A stretch of 51,392 bases of DNA from JBLHKT01 sp043101615 (GCA_043101615.1 JBICID010000027.1:1-51392), one strand, 5' to 3'. Shown: positions 24,737 to 33,585, counted from the first letter of the stretch. Program-made: numbers and translations. Notes: generated from the letters alone by a model not told the origin.

Positions 24737-26536
24737 CTACGACCGGAGCCTCCACAGCTTTCGCACGGCGTCGAGGAACGCCTCGATCCTCGACGGGTCC
24801 ATCGCGCGGAGTTCCAAGACCTTCCGGGCCATCGCGAGACCCGTCTCCCCCTCTTCGAACACCGAGATCGACTTGTCCCACTTGCTGAGGGCTTCGGCTT
24901 CGGCGAGGTACTTGGCTCTCATGATGATCTGAATGTCGGCGTTGAGTTCCTTGGCGATCTGAATGAATGCGGAACGGTTCTCGGTGTGGGGGAGCGTGAC
25001 GACGACGTACTGCGCTCGTCGGATGCCGGCTTCTTCGAGGATCTCGGGCCTGGTCGCGTCGCCGAAGATAGCAGAGTGACCGCGGGCGACGATCGACTCG
25101 ACGGTACGAAGGTTCATCTCCACGACCACGGTGTGGAATCCGGCGTCTTGGAGGAGTCCGTCGACGAGCCGGCCGACCGGCCCGTACCCGACGATGATGG
25201 CGAGGGGATTGTCTGTTTCCGCGATGCGGGCGGATGACGCCGCGTTGACTTCTCTCCGGAGCCGGGCGGCCTTGCCGTCGAGCATTCTCCATAGCCAGGG
25301 AACACGTCGGACCGTCGCCTCGATCCGATCGAGCGAGCCGAACAGGATCGGATTCAGCGTGATCGAGATCATCGCGGCGCCGACGAGGATCTGCTGGCCC
25401 TCCGGGGGGATCACGCCGTGGAGCAGCGCGACCTGCCCGAGAATGAATGAGAACTCCCCGATCTGCGCGAGGCCGAGCGCGACCGTGAGCGCGGTGCGGC
25501 CGGAGTAGCCGAGAATCGCCACGATCGCAAGCGCGGCGAGCGGCTTGACGATCATGACGATCCCAAGCCCGGCCGCGAGCATGAGGGGCTCGCGTACGAC
25601 GAAGGCGGGGTCGAAGAGCATGCCAACGGCGACAAAGAACAGGACGGCGAACGCGTCTCGGAGCGGGAGCGCATCCGCGGCGGCCTGATGGCTCGTGGGG
25701 CTCTGGGCGACGACCATGCCCGCAAGAAACGCCCCGAGCGCGACTGAGACGCCGAAGAAAACCGCCGAGCCGACCGCGATCGTGATGGAGAGAACGAGGA
25801 CGGTGAGCGTGAAGAGCTCGCGCGACCGGAGCTTGGCGACCCGGGCGAGCAGCCAGGGGATGATGCGGGACCCGACGAGGAGCAGGATCGCCACGAGCAG
25901 GCCGAACTTCGCGAGCGCGATGGCGGTCGCCATGAGGACGCCCCCGCCGGTCTCGCTCGCCCGGGCGGCATCAGCCGCGTCGCTGACCGCCAGCATCGGG
26001 ACGAAGACGAGGGCGAGCACGGTGAAGATGTCTTCGACGAGCAGCCAGCCCACGGCCGCGTGCCCGTGGGGCGTGGCGAGCATCTCCTTGTCCATGAGCA
26101 CGCGCAGGAGCACGACCGTGCTGGCCACGGCCATCGCCATGCCGATGACCATGCCGGACTGCCACGCCCAGCCGAACGCGAGGAAGATGAGCGTCCCAAC
26201 GACCGTCGCGGAGAGGCTCTGCACGATCGCGCCGGGGATCGCGATCCGCCGGACCGCGACGAGGTCGTTGAGTTTGAAGTGCAACCCGACGCCGAACATC
26301 ATGAGGATCACGCCGATCTCGGCGAGCTGGTGCGCGATCTTCTCGTCGCCGACGAAGCCCGGCGTGTAGGGGCCGATGAGAACGCCGCCCAGCAGGTAAC
26401 CGACGATCGGCGATAGTCCCAGACGCTTCGTGAGCAACCCGAAGAGCCATGCCGCGGCGAGGCCCGCCGCCAGCGTGGTCAGCAGCGGCAATTCGGTGAT
26501 CGCGGCGGCGAGGGTCAATGGCGGAAGGCTGGCCAT
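24737..26536 (-). CDS. CPA2-family cation/proton antiporter with RCK domain (KefB/YbaL type)
   Basis: 599 residues. Residues about 15-395 hold some 12 membrane segments of a monovalent cation:proton antiporter, including GYLLGGVLIGPYTPG, MFGVGLHF and the VALGAFLAGMV motif. Residues about 420-560 are a TrkA-N/RCK domain with the NAD-binding VGYGPVGR and IFGDATRPEILEEAGI. It exchanges K+ or Na+ for H+ across the cytoplasmic membrane, gated by nucleotide. The stop at 24737 is followed, on the minus strand, by a CCGCCG/CGGCGG hairpin. The gene is bracketed by a duplicated NeuD tail and has milder GC than its neighbours, so it may have been inserted here. Confidence 0.93.
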   Translation of the reverse strand: MASLPPLTLAAAITELPLLTTLAAGLAAAWLFGLLTKRLGLSPIVGYLLGGVLIGPYTPGFVGDEKIAHQLAEIGVILMMFGVGLHFKLNDLVAVRRIAIPGAIVQSLSATVVGTLIFLAFGWAWQSGMVIGMAMAVASTVVLLRVLMDKEMLATPHGHAAVGWLLVEDIFTVLALVFVPMLAVSDAADAARASETGGGVLMATAIALAKFGLLVAILLLVGSRIIPWLLARVAKLRSRELFTLTVLVLSITIAVGSAVFFGVSVALGAFLAGMVVAQSPTSHQAAADALPLRDAFAVLFFVAVGMLFDPAFVVREPLMLAAGLGIVMIVKPLAALAIVAILGYSGRTALTVALGLAQIGEFSFILGQVALLHGVIPPEGQQILVGAAMISITLNPILFGSLDRIEATVRRVPWLWRMLDGKAARLRREVNAASSARIAETDNPLAIIVGYGPVGRLVDGLLQDAGFHTVVVEMNLRTVESIVARGHSAIFGDATRPEILEEAGIRRAQYVVVTLPHTENRSAFIQIAKELNADIQIIMRAKYLAEAEALSKWDKSISVFEEGETGLAMARKVLELRAMDPSRIEAFLDAVRKLWRLRS

Positions 26537-26943
26537 GGAGGATGGTAGCTGACCAGCGAAGAACCTTGCCGGCGCGGGCTTGCTGCGCCGCGGGTTACGT
26601 CGCTTCGTGTCACTGTTACGTTTCTACGATCGAGCGGCCCTCCCGGCACGGTGGGCCTTTGACGTTGGTGGGCCTGGTGGCAGCTCGAATCACAGAGGCA
26701 CCGCCCCGAAGCAGCGTGGATTCATCCCCCGTCGCGAGCTGCCGGAGCCCGGAGAGGGCCGGGCTTGGGCGACGAGGAGCCCGAGGTGGCGGCAGCACGA
26801 TTCAAGAGGTTTGGCTGATGGGGCCGGGGCCGATTCCCACGAGAGGCCCCGAGCGCGGATGAGCATGCCGCGCTCTCCGGGGCGGCCATACTGGCCCCCG
26901 TGCGGCCCGCTTCGAACTGTGTCTGGCGGCGTCGCCGGAAGGC

Positions 26944-26999
26944 GAGGGGGACGGGGAGGCGGTGGTGGGGAATCCGCGCGGGTGCTGGTGCGGGCGGGG
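26944..26999 (+). pseudogene. fragment of NeuD-like gene end (copy B)
   Basis: About 56 bp matching 24573-24632 with two substitutions and a one-base deletion (CCGCGCG for CCGGCGCG) that breaks the frame. No upstream part of the gene is present. Confidence 0.65.
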
Positions 27000-27019
27000 T
27001 GAGGTCACACCCATCGCGC

Positions 27020-27101
27020 AGAGGGGCCGCGTGCTCACGCCCGCGGCTCGGATAAGACCGAGAGGGGCCGCGTGCTCACGCCCGCGGCTCGGAAAAGACG
27101 G
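27020..27101. repeat. two tandem copies of a 41-bp palindromic unit
   Basis: Copies at 27020-27060 and 27061-27101 differ at two positions. Each holds GCGTG-CT-CACGC and outer CCGCG/CGCGG arms, so each can fold into a hairpin. Short repeats of the form GTGCTCACGCCCGCGGCT are the kind seen scattered between planctomycete genes. Confidence 0.75.
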
Positions 27102-27124
27102 AGATCCCTCGCTGGCGCTCGGGG

Positions 27125-27550
27125 TTAGTTGGTGTCGGAGTCGTCGGGGGCGGCCTGGCGGCGGAGCTCGTTGGCGCGCTGGATGAGCGCGGCGTCGGCC
27201 TCGTCGGGGGTGAGCTCAAGCTCGGCGTCGGGCTCGAGCTCGAAGTGCCACTCGTGCGTGTTCTCGATGCGGGCGGGGATGGCCTCGGCGATGAGGTCGA
27301 GGCCGGGCCACTCGTAGATGGGTGCTTCGGCCTTGCGGGGCTCGTGCACCGGGAGGTACCCGGGCTTCTCGAGGCGCACGTCGTAGACGCCGTGGTAGGT
27401 GAAGGAGGCCTCTGCGGGGGTGACGCCGATGTCGCGGTCGTTGAGCCAGACGCGGGCGCCGGGGGGCTCGGAGGTGACGCGGATGGTGCGCTCGACGCAC
27501 CCGGTGACGAGCAGGAGGGCGGGCGCGACGGCGGCGAGACGGGGGTTCAT
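27125..27550 (-). CDS. PEGA-domain lipoprotein
   Basis: 141 residues. A lipobox (LLLVTGCVE, Cys near residue 17) indicates a lipidated envelope protein. A PEGA domain follows (about 20-70: TSEPPGARVWLNDRDIGVT, then DVRLEKPGY), a small beta fold found in surface proteins. The tail is acidic (ELEPDAELELTPDEADAA). The start codon overlaps the stop of the upstream hydrolase gene (ATGA at 27547-27550), so translation is coupled. Position downstream of lptB hints at an envelope role; no specific function can be given. Confidence 0.82.
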   Translation of the reverse strand: MNPRLAAVAPALLLVTGCVERTIRVTSEPPGARVWLNDRDIGVTPAEASFTYHGVYDVRLEKPGYLPVHEPRKAEAPIYEWPGLDLIAEAIPARIENTHEWHFELEPDAELELTPDEADAALIQRANELRRQAAPDDSDTN

Positions 27551-28065
27551 GGCTTGCCTCCGCTGAGGGCCCGCTCGACGATGCGGCAGGCGCGGTCGGA
27601 CTCCGGGTGTGCGGCGCGGTCCTTCTCGGCCAGGGCGAGGGAGCGTCGGCAGCGTGCCCGGGCCTTCTCGGAGTCGAGCCCCTTGTCCATGAGGTTGTCG
27701 AGCGAGTCTGCGAGCTTGACGAGTCGTGCGCGCCAGTCGCTGGTGGCGAGGCGGGCGTCGTAGTCGGCCTCGCGGTCGGCCTCCTCGAGGAGCATGTTCT
27801 TGGACATGGCGCGGACGATGTCGGCGGTGTCGCGTCCGAAGTGCTTGAGCAGGTCGTCGTAGTCGGTGGCGGTGTCCTCGATGGTGTCGTGCAGGAAGGC
27901 GGCTGCGAGGCAGTGCTCGTCGGCGCATCCGAACTGGGCGGCGATGCGCAGGGCGACCCGGGAGGGGTGGGCCGCGTAGGGCGTGACGCCGTCCTTGCGG
28001 CGCTGGGAGGCGTGCGCGCGTGCGGCGAAGGACGCGGCGTTGGCCCAGAGGGGGTCGGGTGTCAC
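27547..28065 (-). CDS. SpoT/MESH1-like HD-domain hydrolase
   Basis: 172 residues from GTG 28065, which overlaps the stop of the upstream lptB (GTGA). HD-family motifs match the hydrolase half of RelA/SpoT enzymes: HPSRVAL (His33), LHDTIEDT (His59-Asp60) and LVKLADSLDN. Stand-alone versions (MESH1-like) cleave the 3'-pyrophosphate of (p)ppGpp with Mn2+. There is no synthetase, TGS or ACT domain. It is coupled both to lptB upstream and to a PEGA lipoprotein downstream, an unexpected neighbourhood for an alarmone hydrolase. Another nucleotide substrate is possible. Confidence 0.8.
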   Translation of the reverse strand: MTPDPLWANAASFAARAHASQRRKDGVTPYAAHPSRVALRIAAQFGCADEHCLAAAFLHDTIEDTATDYDDLLKHFGRDTADIVRAMSKNMLLEEADREADYDARLATSDWRARLVKLADSLDNLMDKGLDSEKARARCRRSLALAEKDRAAHPESDRACRIVERALSGGKP

Positions 28066-28892
28066 TGGGAGCGCTCCTGCTCGTGGAGCGGGGGGCGCGC
28101 CTTGGGCTTGCCCCTGGGGGCGCCGTTGCTCACGGGCCGGGCGGGCTTGCGAAAGGGCTCGTCGAACTCGTCTCCCCGGAAGAGGGAGCCGAGGTAGACG
28201 CGCCGGACCATCTCGTCGTTGATCAGGGCCTTGGGTGTGCCCTCGGCGAGGACCCTGCCCGAGTCGATGATGTAGGCCCGGTCGCAGATGCGGAGGGTCT
28301 GCTGCACGTTGTGGTCGGTGATGAGGCAGGAGATGCCCGCGTCGGTGAGGGTGCGGATGGTGGACTGGAGCTCCTCGACGGCGATGGGATCGACGCCGGA
28401 GAAGGGCTCGTCGAGCAGGATGAGTCTGGGCTTGGTGATCAGCGAGCGTGCGATCTCGAGCTTGCGCCGCTCGCCGCCGGAGCAGGTGCGGGCCTGGTCC
28501 CTGGCCTTGTGCGTGAGGCCGAAGCGTTCGAGCAGGGACGCGGCCCTTCGCTTGCGCTCCTTGCGGGAGAGCTTGAGGGTTTCGAGGATGGCGAGCAGGT
28601 TCTGCTCGCAGGTGAGGCGTGTGAAGATGGAGGGGTTCTGGGAGAGGTAGCCGATGCCGAGGCGGGCGTGCTGGTACATGGGGAGGCCGGTGACCTCCTT
28701 GCCCTGGAAGAAGACGTGCCCGCCGTCGTTCTCGATCATGCCGATGGTCATGCGGAAGGAGGTGGTTTTGCCGGCGCCGTTGCGTCCGAGGAGGCCGACG
28801 ATCTCGGCCTCGTCGACGTGGAAGGAGACGCCGTCCACGACGGTGCGTCCGTTGTAGACCTTCTTCAGGTTGCGGGCCTCGAGGAGGGGCAT
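28062..28892 (-). CDS. lptB: LPS export ABC transporter ATP-binding protein
   Basis: 276 residues. Walker A GRNGAGKT (36-43), signature CSGGERRKLEIARSL, Walker B LILLDEPF followed by the LptB-typical SGVDPIAV, then the switch His in ITDHNVQQTLRICDRAY. LptB drives extraction of lipopolysaccharide from the inner membrane with LptFG. The C-terminus has an extra 35-residue basic, Pro-rich tail (RKPARPVSNGAPRGKPKARP) beyond the usual ~240. GAGG precedes the ATG at 28892. Supports a diderm envelope. Confidence 0.93.
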   Translation of the reverse strand: MPLLEARNLKKVYNGRTVVDGVSFHVDEAEIVGLLGRNGAGKTTSFRMTIGMIENDGGHVFFQGKEVTGLPMYQHARLGIGYLSQNPSIFTRLTCEQNLLAILETLKLSRKERKRRAASLLERFGLTHKARDQARTCSGGERRKLEIARSLITKPRLILLDEPFSGVDPIAVEELQSTIRTLTDAGISCLITDHNVQQTLRICDRAYIIDSGRVLAEGTPKALINDEMVRRVYLGSLFRGDEFDEPFRKPARPVSNGAPRGKPKARPPLHEQERSQ

Positions 28893-28901
28893 TCGGGGAG
28901 T

Positions 28902-29297
28902 CTAGTCGGTTTGTCGGGCAAGGAGTTGCGCGGGGAGCTCGTGCCCGCACTCGGGGCAGCGGGAGCCGGTCTCGGGCAGGGAGGGGTAGCGGCAGAAGGG
29001 GCAGCCGGGGCGTGGCAGGGGCAGGAGCAGGCGCGCCAGTCTCGGCGCGACCAGGGCGAGCAGGAGGGCGACCGCGACGGGGACGCACGCGAGGACGAGT
29101 CGCTCGCCGACGGGCTCGGGCGTTGCGAAGCCGGCGCGGACGAGGGCGGCGGGCGGGCCGTAGACGCGCGACTCGATCAGGACGCCGGCGGCGCGCCAGA
29201 CGCCCCAGGCGAGAGCGAACAGCGCGAGCGCGCGTGCGCCGAACACGAAGGCGTACCTGGCCCTGAGGACCGCCTCGCTGGTCGGGATCGTGGGCAT
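28902..29297 (-). CDS. small membrane protein with zinc ribbon
   Basis: 131 residues with two or three hydrophobic segments (about 15-40 and 65-90) and a C-terminal C-x2-C ... C-x2-C zinc-ribbon (CPFCRYPSL and CPECGHEL). It lies 9 bp upstream of lptB on the same strand, so probably one operon. Function unknown. Similar ribbon-plus-membrane proteins are common in planctomycetes, and another is encoded at 29883-30602. Confidence 0.7.
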   Translation of the reverse strand: MPTIPTSEAVLRARYAFVFGARALALFALAWGVWRAAGVLIESRVYGPPAALVRAGFATPEPVGERLVLACVPVAVALLLALVAPRLARLLLPLPRPGCPFCRYPSLPETGSRCPECGHELPAQLLARQTD

Positions 29298-29392
29298 GGC
29301 TCAGGGTACCGGCGGGCGCCGGTGCGGGTTGAGCGGCGGGGGTCCGGGATGCCGGGGCGGCCGGGCGGGACGTGGCAGGGGGCTGGGGGGGG

Positions 29393-29803
29393 TCAGGTGA
29401 TGAATCGGAGCGTCATGGGGTAGCGGAAGTACTCGCCCCGGTTGGAGGCGACCATGGCCAGGACCATGCCGACGATGGCGAAGACGGTGAGGCCCGGCAC
29501 GACGAGGATGGCCCCGAGGCCGAAGGTGACGATGCTGACGACGACGCCGATGACGGAGTAGATGAGGATGCTGATCTGGAAGTTCACGGCCTCGCGTCCG
29601 TGGTCGTCGATGAAGGGGGAATCGCCCTTCTTGATCTGCCACATGATGATCGGGATGAGGACGGAGAGGGGCCCGATGACGCTGAAGCCGATGATGCCAA
29701 GGTGCATGAGCAGGGAGTAGGTGCGCTGGTCGTCGGTGACGTCCGGGTCGTAGCAGCGCCCGCGCTGGTTGACGGGGTACTGGGGCATGGTGGCTGACAT
29801 CAT
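29393..29803 (-). CDS. DUF4870/Tic20-like membrane protein
   Basis: 136 residues. Three membrane segments (about 30-52, 75-100, 104-122) and the family-typical HLGIIGFSVIGPLSVLIP, KGDSPFIDDHGREAVNFQ and a C-terminal YPMTLRFI. GGAGGA lies 5 nt upstream of ATG 29803; a second Met follows directly. Members are small inner-membrane proteins of unknown function. Confidence 0.85.
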   Translation of the reverse strand: MMSATMPQYPVNQRGRCYDPDVTDDQRTYSLLMHLGIIGFSVIGPLSVLIPIIMWQIKKGDSPFIDDHGREAVNFQISILIYSVIGVVVSIVTFGLGAILVVPGLTVFAIVGMVLAMVASNRGEYFRYPMTLRFIT

Positions 29804-29882
29804 GGCGGCGGTCCTCCGACGGGGCAACCCGGGCCCGGGCCGGGCCTCGGGCGGCGTGCGCAGGGTTGTTGGGAAAGGGGGA

Positions 29883-30602
29883 TCAGGGATTTCCCGTGCT
29901 CGCGGGCGGGGCCGGGGGAGGGTTTGGGGCGATCGGGGACGAGGCGGGCGGGCGGGGGATCGGGACGGCGAACGCGGCGAGCCAGCGGGGGCGGAGGCAC
30001 AGCAGGGCGGCGGTGAGGGTGAGGCCCAGCGTCCAGACGAAAGTGGTGACGACGTCGGACACCCCGATGAAGATGCTCTCGTGGGGGTCCACGAGGGAGA
30101 TGACGACGGCGGCGGCCAGCGCGAGCCAGTAGATGAGCATGACCAGGGCGAACGGGATGCCGATGATGCGGAAGACGATGGCCGCGGTCTCGCGCCGTTT
30201 CAATGCCAGGGCGGGCCCGTCGAGGTGGACCTCGGGGGGTCGTGCGGGGTCGAGGAACTCGGCGGTGAGGGGGAGGGCGCACTCGGGGCAGCGCTGCTCG
30301 ACGAGGCCCGTGGTGTCCTGCCCGCACCCGGGGCAGCGCACGCCGCGCGGCATGGGGACGAGCCAGCGGACGAGGATGCCCTGTAGGAGCCAGACGACGA
30401 CCGGCAGCACGACGAAGACGCCGGTGAGGACGATGCGGTCCGTGTAGTAGTAGAGGTTGAAGAAGTCGTCGTCCCTGATCCCCTCCATCAGCCAGCTGAC
30501 GAACGGGACGATTGCGATGAGCAGCAGTGCGACGCAGGCGAGCCGGATGAGTGTGCGTGCGGTGAGCCGTCGCCGGAGCATCTCGGAGGCGTTGGGGATC
30601 AT
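29883..30602 (-). CDS. membrane protein with zinc ribbon
   Basis: 239 residues. Hydrophobic segments at about 20-40, 58-80, 147-170 and 185-205, with a C-x2-C ... C-x2-C ribbon between them (RCPGCGQDTTG and RCPECALP, near residues 89-107), then a Pro-rich tail. No catalytic motif. It resembles the shorter protein at 28902 in layout. It sits 79 bp upstream of the DUF4870 gene on the same strand and is divergent from the membrane-protein gene at 30703. Confidence 0.7.
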   Translation of the reverse strand: MIPNASEMLRRRLTARTLIRLACVALLLIAIVPFVSWLMEGIRDDDFFNLYYYTDRIVLTGVFVVLPVVVWLLQGILVRWLVPMPRGVRCPGCGQDTTGLVEQRCPECALPLTAEFLDPARPPEVHLDGPALALKRRETAAIVFRIIGIPFALVMLIYWLALAAAVVISLVDPHESIFIGVSDVVTTFVWTLGLTLTAALLCLRPRWLAAFAVPIPRPPASSPIAPNPPPAPPASTGNP

Positions 30603-30702
30603 GGCCCGGACAGGGTACCGGATCGTGCATGGTCACTGTGGGATTGGTCGTGAGGGGGGGCGTGTGTGTGGGGGCGGGTGTCGGGTGCTCTGTGGTGGTA
30701 TT

Positions 30703-31407
30703 GTGAAGGTCGTGTCAGGACACCAACCACCCCGATGGGCCTGGGGCCTGTTCGCCGGCGTGCCGGTGCTGCTTGCGACGCCGCTGGGTCTGCTGGCGTC
30801 GCCGAGCCCGGAGATGCTGCGCGCGGTGTACTCGGAGGGTGGGTTCATCGAGCTGGCGCAGCAGGGGGTGTGGTCGGCGTCGGCGTTGTGCGCGGGGTTG
30901 CTGTTCTGGCGGGAGCGTGGGCCCCATGGGCACCGGATGGTGACGCTGTGGCTGGGGGTGCTGGCGGTGCTGTTCCTGCTGCGCGAGCTGGACCTGCACG
31001 AGTCGCTGAACCCCGAGGTGCTGGGGGACTGGGGCGTGCGCTACCGGATCGACTGGTGGCTGGACGGGTCGGTGGCGTGGTGGCTGAAGGGGCTGTGGGC
31101 GGGCGTGGGCGTGCTGGTCGGGGCGGCGGTGGTGGTGCCGCTGGTGCTGGCGGGTGGGATCCGGGGGATGCCGCACAAGGACTCGGCCCGCCTGCGCCTG
31201 CTGGCGGGCGCGGCGGTGTGCCTGGGGATGGGGTTCGTGTTCGACGACCTGCTGCGCCACGTGATCACGAACGAGGCGGTGAAGCAGACGTGCGAGGAGG
31301 GGTGGGAGCTGGCGGGCGCGGTGCTGTACCTTGGCGCGGTGCTGGCCGGTGCGCACGCGCGCGGGGCGGGCGCGGAGCGGGCGGGCGCGGAGAATGCGGG
31401 CGGGTGA
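30703..31407 (+). CDS. multi-pass membrane protein, unknown function
   Basis: 234 residues from GTG 30703, with a second GTG at 30712 possible. About six hydrophobic segments; polar marks between them include RELDLHESLNPE, YRIDWWLDGS and FVFDDLLRHVITNE, giving His/Asp/Glu at membrane edges that might bind metal. C-terminus Ala/Gly-rich. I do not recognise the family. Convergent with the gene at 31411, only 3 bp apart. Confidence 0.65.
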   Translation: MKVVSGHQPPRWAWGLFAGVPVLLATPLGLLASPSPEMLRAVYSEGGFIELAQQGVWSASALCAGLLFWRERGPHGHRMVTLWLGVLAVLFLLRELDLHESLNPEVLGDWGVRYRIDWWLDGSVAWWLKGLWAGVGVLVGAAVVVPLVLAGGIRGMPHKDSARLRLLAGAAVCLGMGFVFDDLLRHVITNEAVKQTCEEGWELAGAVLYLGAVLAGAHARGAGAERAGAENAGG

Positions 31408-31410
31408 GGG

Positions 31411-32547
31411 TTACTGCCCGAAGAGGTTGGTCTGGGCGAACATGCCCTGGGACTCGAAGAACTCGAGGGACTCCTCGACGGACTTGAAGACCCTGGTGGC
31501 GGTCTCGGTGATGAATGGGGAGGGCTGCTTGGAGGGCTTCCAGACGACGTAGACCTCCTTGGCGTGCTCCCAGGCGTGCTGGAGCTCGCGCTCGACGCCG
31601 GAGGAGAGGCCGGGGATGACCTTGCCGGACTCGCTGGTGAGCTCGGGGACGTAGGAGACGATCATGTCGGCCTGGTCGATGAGCTTGAAGTCTCGCATAT
31701 AGATCTGGCCGTCGATGTCGCCGGCGATGTCGAGGACCTCGCGCGTGCGCATGCGGATGGGGGCGAGGTCTCGCTGCACGCCGCCGAGCTGGTGGGGCTG
31801 GTGGTCGAAGAAGTCCTGGCCGGCCTTGGCGGCCTCGAGGGCGCGGTCGAGCAGGAGCTTCTCGTCCACGTCGCCGGGGTCGAAGGTGACGAAGTGCTCG
31901 GCGAGGCGGGTGCGGAAGTCGTCGATCTCGGCCATGACGTCGGGCATGTCCACGACGTGGCTCATGGGGAAGGAGGGGTAGACCTTCTTCATCTCGGGGC
32001 GGCAGAGCAGGCGGAACATGGTGCGCTCGGTGGAGGCGAAGCGTCCGCGGCTCATGATGTAGAACTGGCTGCCGGGGATGGCCTGGCTCATGAGCTCGGT
32101 GGCGAGGATCTCCTCCTCGCGCCAGACCATGCAGTCCTTGAGGGTGGCGTCGATGTCGTGGTCCTGGTGGAGGCGGTCGTGCACGACCTCGATGTTGTCC
32201 ACGAGGCAGATGAACAGGTCGGGCCGGAGTTTCTCGATCTGGTCGAAGTCGAAGGCGGAGAACAGGCCGTGGCGCCAGCGGAAGGTGGCGTGGGTGTTGA
32301 TGGCGACGTTGGGGCGTCCGGCGGACTCGGCGATGACGTCCTTGACGGCGGCCCGGCGGAGGGAGTTGAGACGCGAGAGGGGCAGGTCGAGGATGCGCCC
32401 GGGGCGGACGTCCGGGGCCTCCTGGTACATGACGTCGCCGACGTGGTAGAGGTCGAGGGTCTCGCCCTGCTGGCCGGCGAACGCGGCGACCGCCTCGAGG
32501 TAGGGCTTCTTGTCCATGCCGACCTGGCCGGTGACGATCGCGCGCAT
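31411..32547 (-). CDS. P-loop NTPase fused to nucleoside-deoxyribosyltransferase-like domain
   Basis: 378 residues. The N-terminus IVTGQVGMDKKPYLEAV (residues 3-19) resembles an adenylate-kinase-type P-loop (G-x4-G-K variant with GMDKK), followed by an NMP-kinase-like region with NTHATFRWRHG near residue 85. The C-terminal part (about 280-365) has DFKLIDQADMIVSYVPE, SSGVERELQHAWEHA and VYVVWKPS, resembling nucleoside 2-deoxyribosyltransferase folds. GGGAG precedes ATG 32547. The combination suggests nucleotide binding or salvage, but catalytic residues are not secure. Assignment by motif resemblance only. Confidence 0.6.
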   Translation of the reverse strand: MRAIVTGQVGMDKKPYLEAVAAFAGQQGETLDLYHVGDVMYQEAPDVRPGRILDLPLSRLNSLRRAAVKDVIAESAGRPNVAINTHATFRWRHGLFSAFDFDQIEKLRPDLFICLVDNIEVVHDRLHQDHDIDATLKDCMVWREEEILATELMSQAIPGSQFYIMSRGRFASTERTMFRLLCRPEMKKVYPSFPMSHVVDMPDVMAEIDDFRTRLAEHFVTFDPGDVDEKLLLDRALEAAKAGQDFFDHQPHQLGGVQRDLAPIRMRTREVLDIAGDIDGQIYMRDFKLIDQADMIVSYVPELTSESGKVIPGLSSGVERELQHAWEHAKEVYVVWKPSKQPSPFITETATRVFKSVEESLEFFESQGMFAQTNLFGQ

Positions 32548-32769
32548 GCGGGGCTCCCTTCGGGGGTTGCGGGCGGGGAGTATAGGTGGCGGGCCCGCGT
32601 GCCCGTGCGTGCGGGGGCGCGGGAAATCCCGGGCCCGATCGTTCAGAGGGTGTGAATCTGGGGATTCGGTGGCGATTGTGCGGGGCGTGGGGCATGGTCG
32701 ATCGGGCGGCTCGTGCGCGGTGCACGGGGGGCCGCCCGGGATCGCGAACACTGCAATCGGAGATCGATC

Positions 32770-33585
32770 ATGCGAGCGAGCACAGCGATGTGGCTGGGAG
32801 CGGCGGCCGCCGGCGTGTGTGTCTGGAGCGGCCAGGCGTCGGCCCAGGGCGAGATCGTGCTGGTCCGGACCGACGCACAGGCGAACGCCTACGCCGAGAC
32901 ACAGCTGGACGGGCTGACGGTGTGGGACGAGGCGCAGCTCCGGATCGAGGCGTTCGATCGCGGCGACGAGTTTTACCGGTTCGACCAGACGAGCGGGGCC
33001 GGGTCGGCGCTGCCCGCCGGGCCGAGCGCCTCGGCGAGCGTGCGCTACAGCGCGAGCGGGAACCCGGACGGGTACGCCGTGAGCCTCGGCGGGACGGTGC
33101 ACGCGGCGCTGGCGGGCGAGCCCGGTTTCGACCAGCGGGCGCAGGCCAGCCTGGAGCTCAACGCGCTGGAGACCGTGCGGTTCGGCGGCGATCTCGACGA
33201 CGAACGCGCCTCGGGCTCCAGCTCAATGGCGGAGGTGCGTTTGCAGATCTCCTACGTTGCCCCCGAGGAAGGAACCGCGAACTCCGAGGCATACATCCGG
33301 CTGGAGGGGCTGGCGACCGGGCCGATGGACTGGCGGTTCAACAGCCAGGACACGGTGCTGGACCTCACGATCCTGACGCCGATCGAGCTGGGCACCGGGC
33401 GGAACGACCAGCTGCGCTTGGCGGTGGACTGGGACGTGTTCGGCGACGCCGCGTTCGGTGACGACGAGCCGCTTGACCTGTACACGAGCCTGGACGTGCA
33501 GGCGAGCTTCCGGTTCGTGCCGTCGCCGGCCAGCGCGATGCTGCTCGGGCTGGGCGGGGTGCTGGGGGTCCGGCGGCGCCGGTGA
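32770..33585 (+). CDS. secreted protein with PEP-CTERM-like anchor
   Basis: 271 residues. Signal peptide about 1-25 (GQASAQGE), a beta-rich domain with no recognised family, and a C-terminal sorting-like tail: FVPSPASAMLLGLGGVLG followed by four Arg, i.e. short motif, membrane helix, basic end. In PEP-CTERM proteins this tail is processed by an exosortase. The central region repeats short strands typical of adhesin or surface proteins. ATG 32770 is chosen because it starts the signal peptide; no strong ribosome site is seen. Confidence 0.8.
   Translation: MRASTAMWLGAAAAGVCVWSGQASAQGEIVLVRTDAQANAYAETQLDGLTVWDEAQLRIEAFDRGDEFYRFDQTSGAGSALPAGPSASASVRYSASGNPDGYAVSLGGTVHAALAGEPGFDQRAQASLELNALETVRFGGDLDDERASGSSSMAEVRLQISYVAPEEGTANSEAYIRLEGLATGPMDWRFNSQDTVLDLTILTPIELGTGRNDQLRLAVDWDVFGDAAFGDDEPLDLYTSLDVQASFRFVPSPASAMLLGLGGVLGVRRRR

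Larger units (their letters stand above)
26537..27124. other. 588-bp gap without a convincing gene; repeats only
   Basis: The frames open here are Arg/Gly-rich and lack coding character. The stretch holds the promoter side of the antiporter gene, a broken copy of the NeuD gene end (26944-26999) and a 41-bp tandem duplication (27020-27101). It reads as a scar region. Confidence 0.7.

Noticed and set aside
26580..27002. Open frame running into the duplicated NeuD end
   Set aside because: Arg/Gly-rich with no family, ends in a repeat fragment; considered chance.
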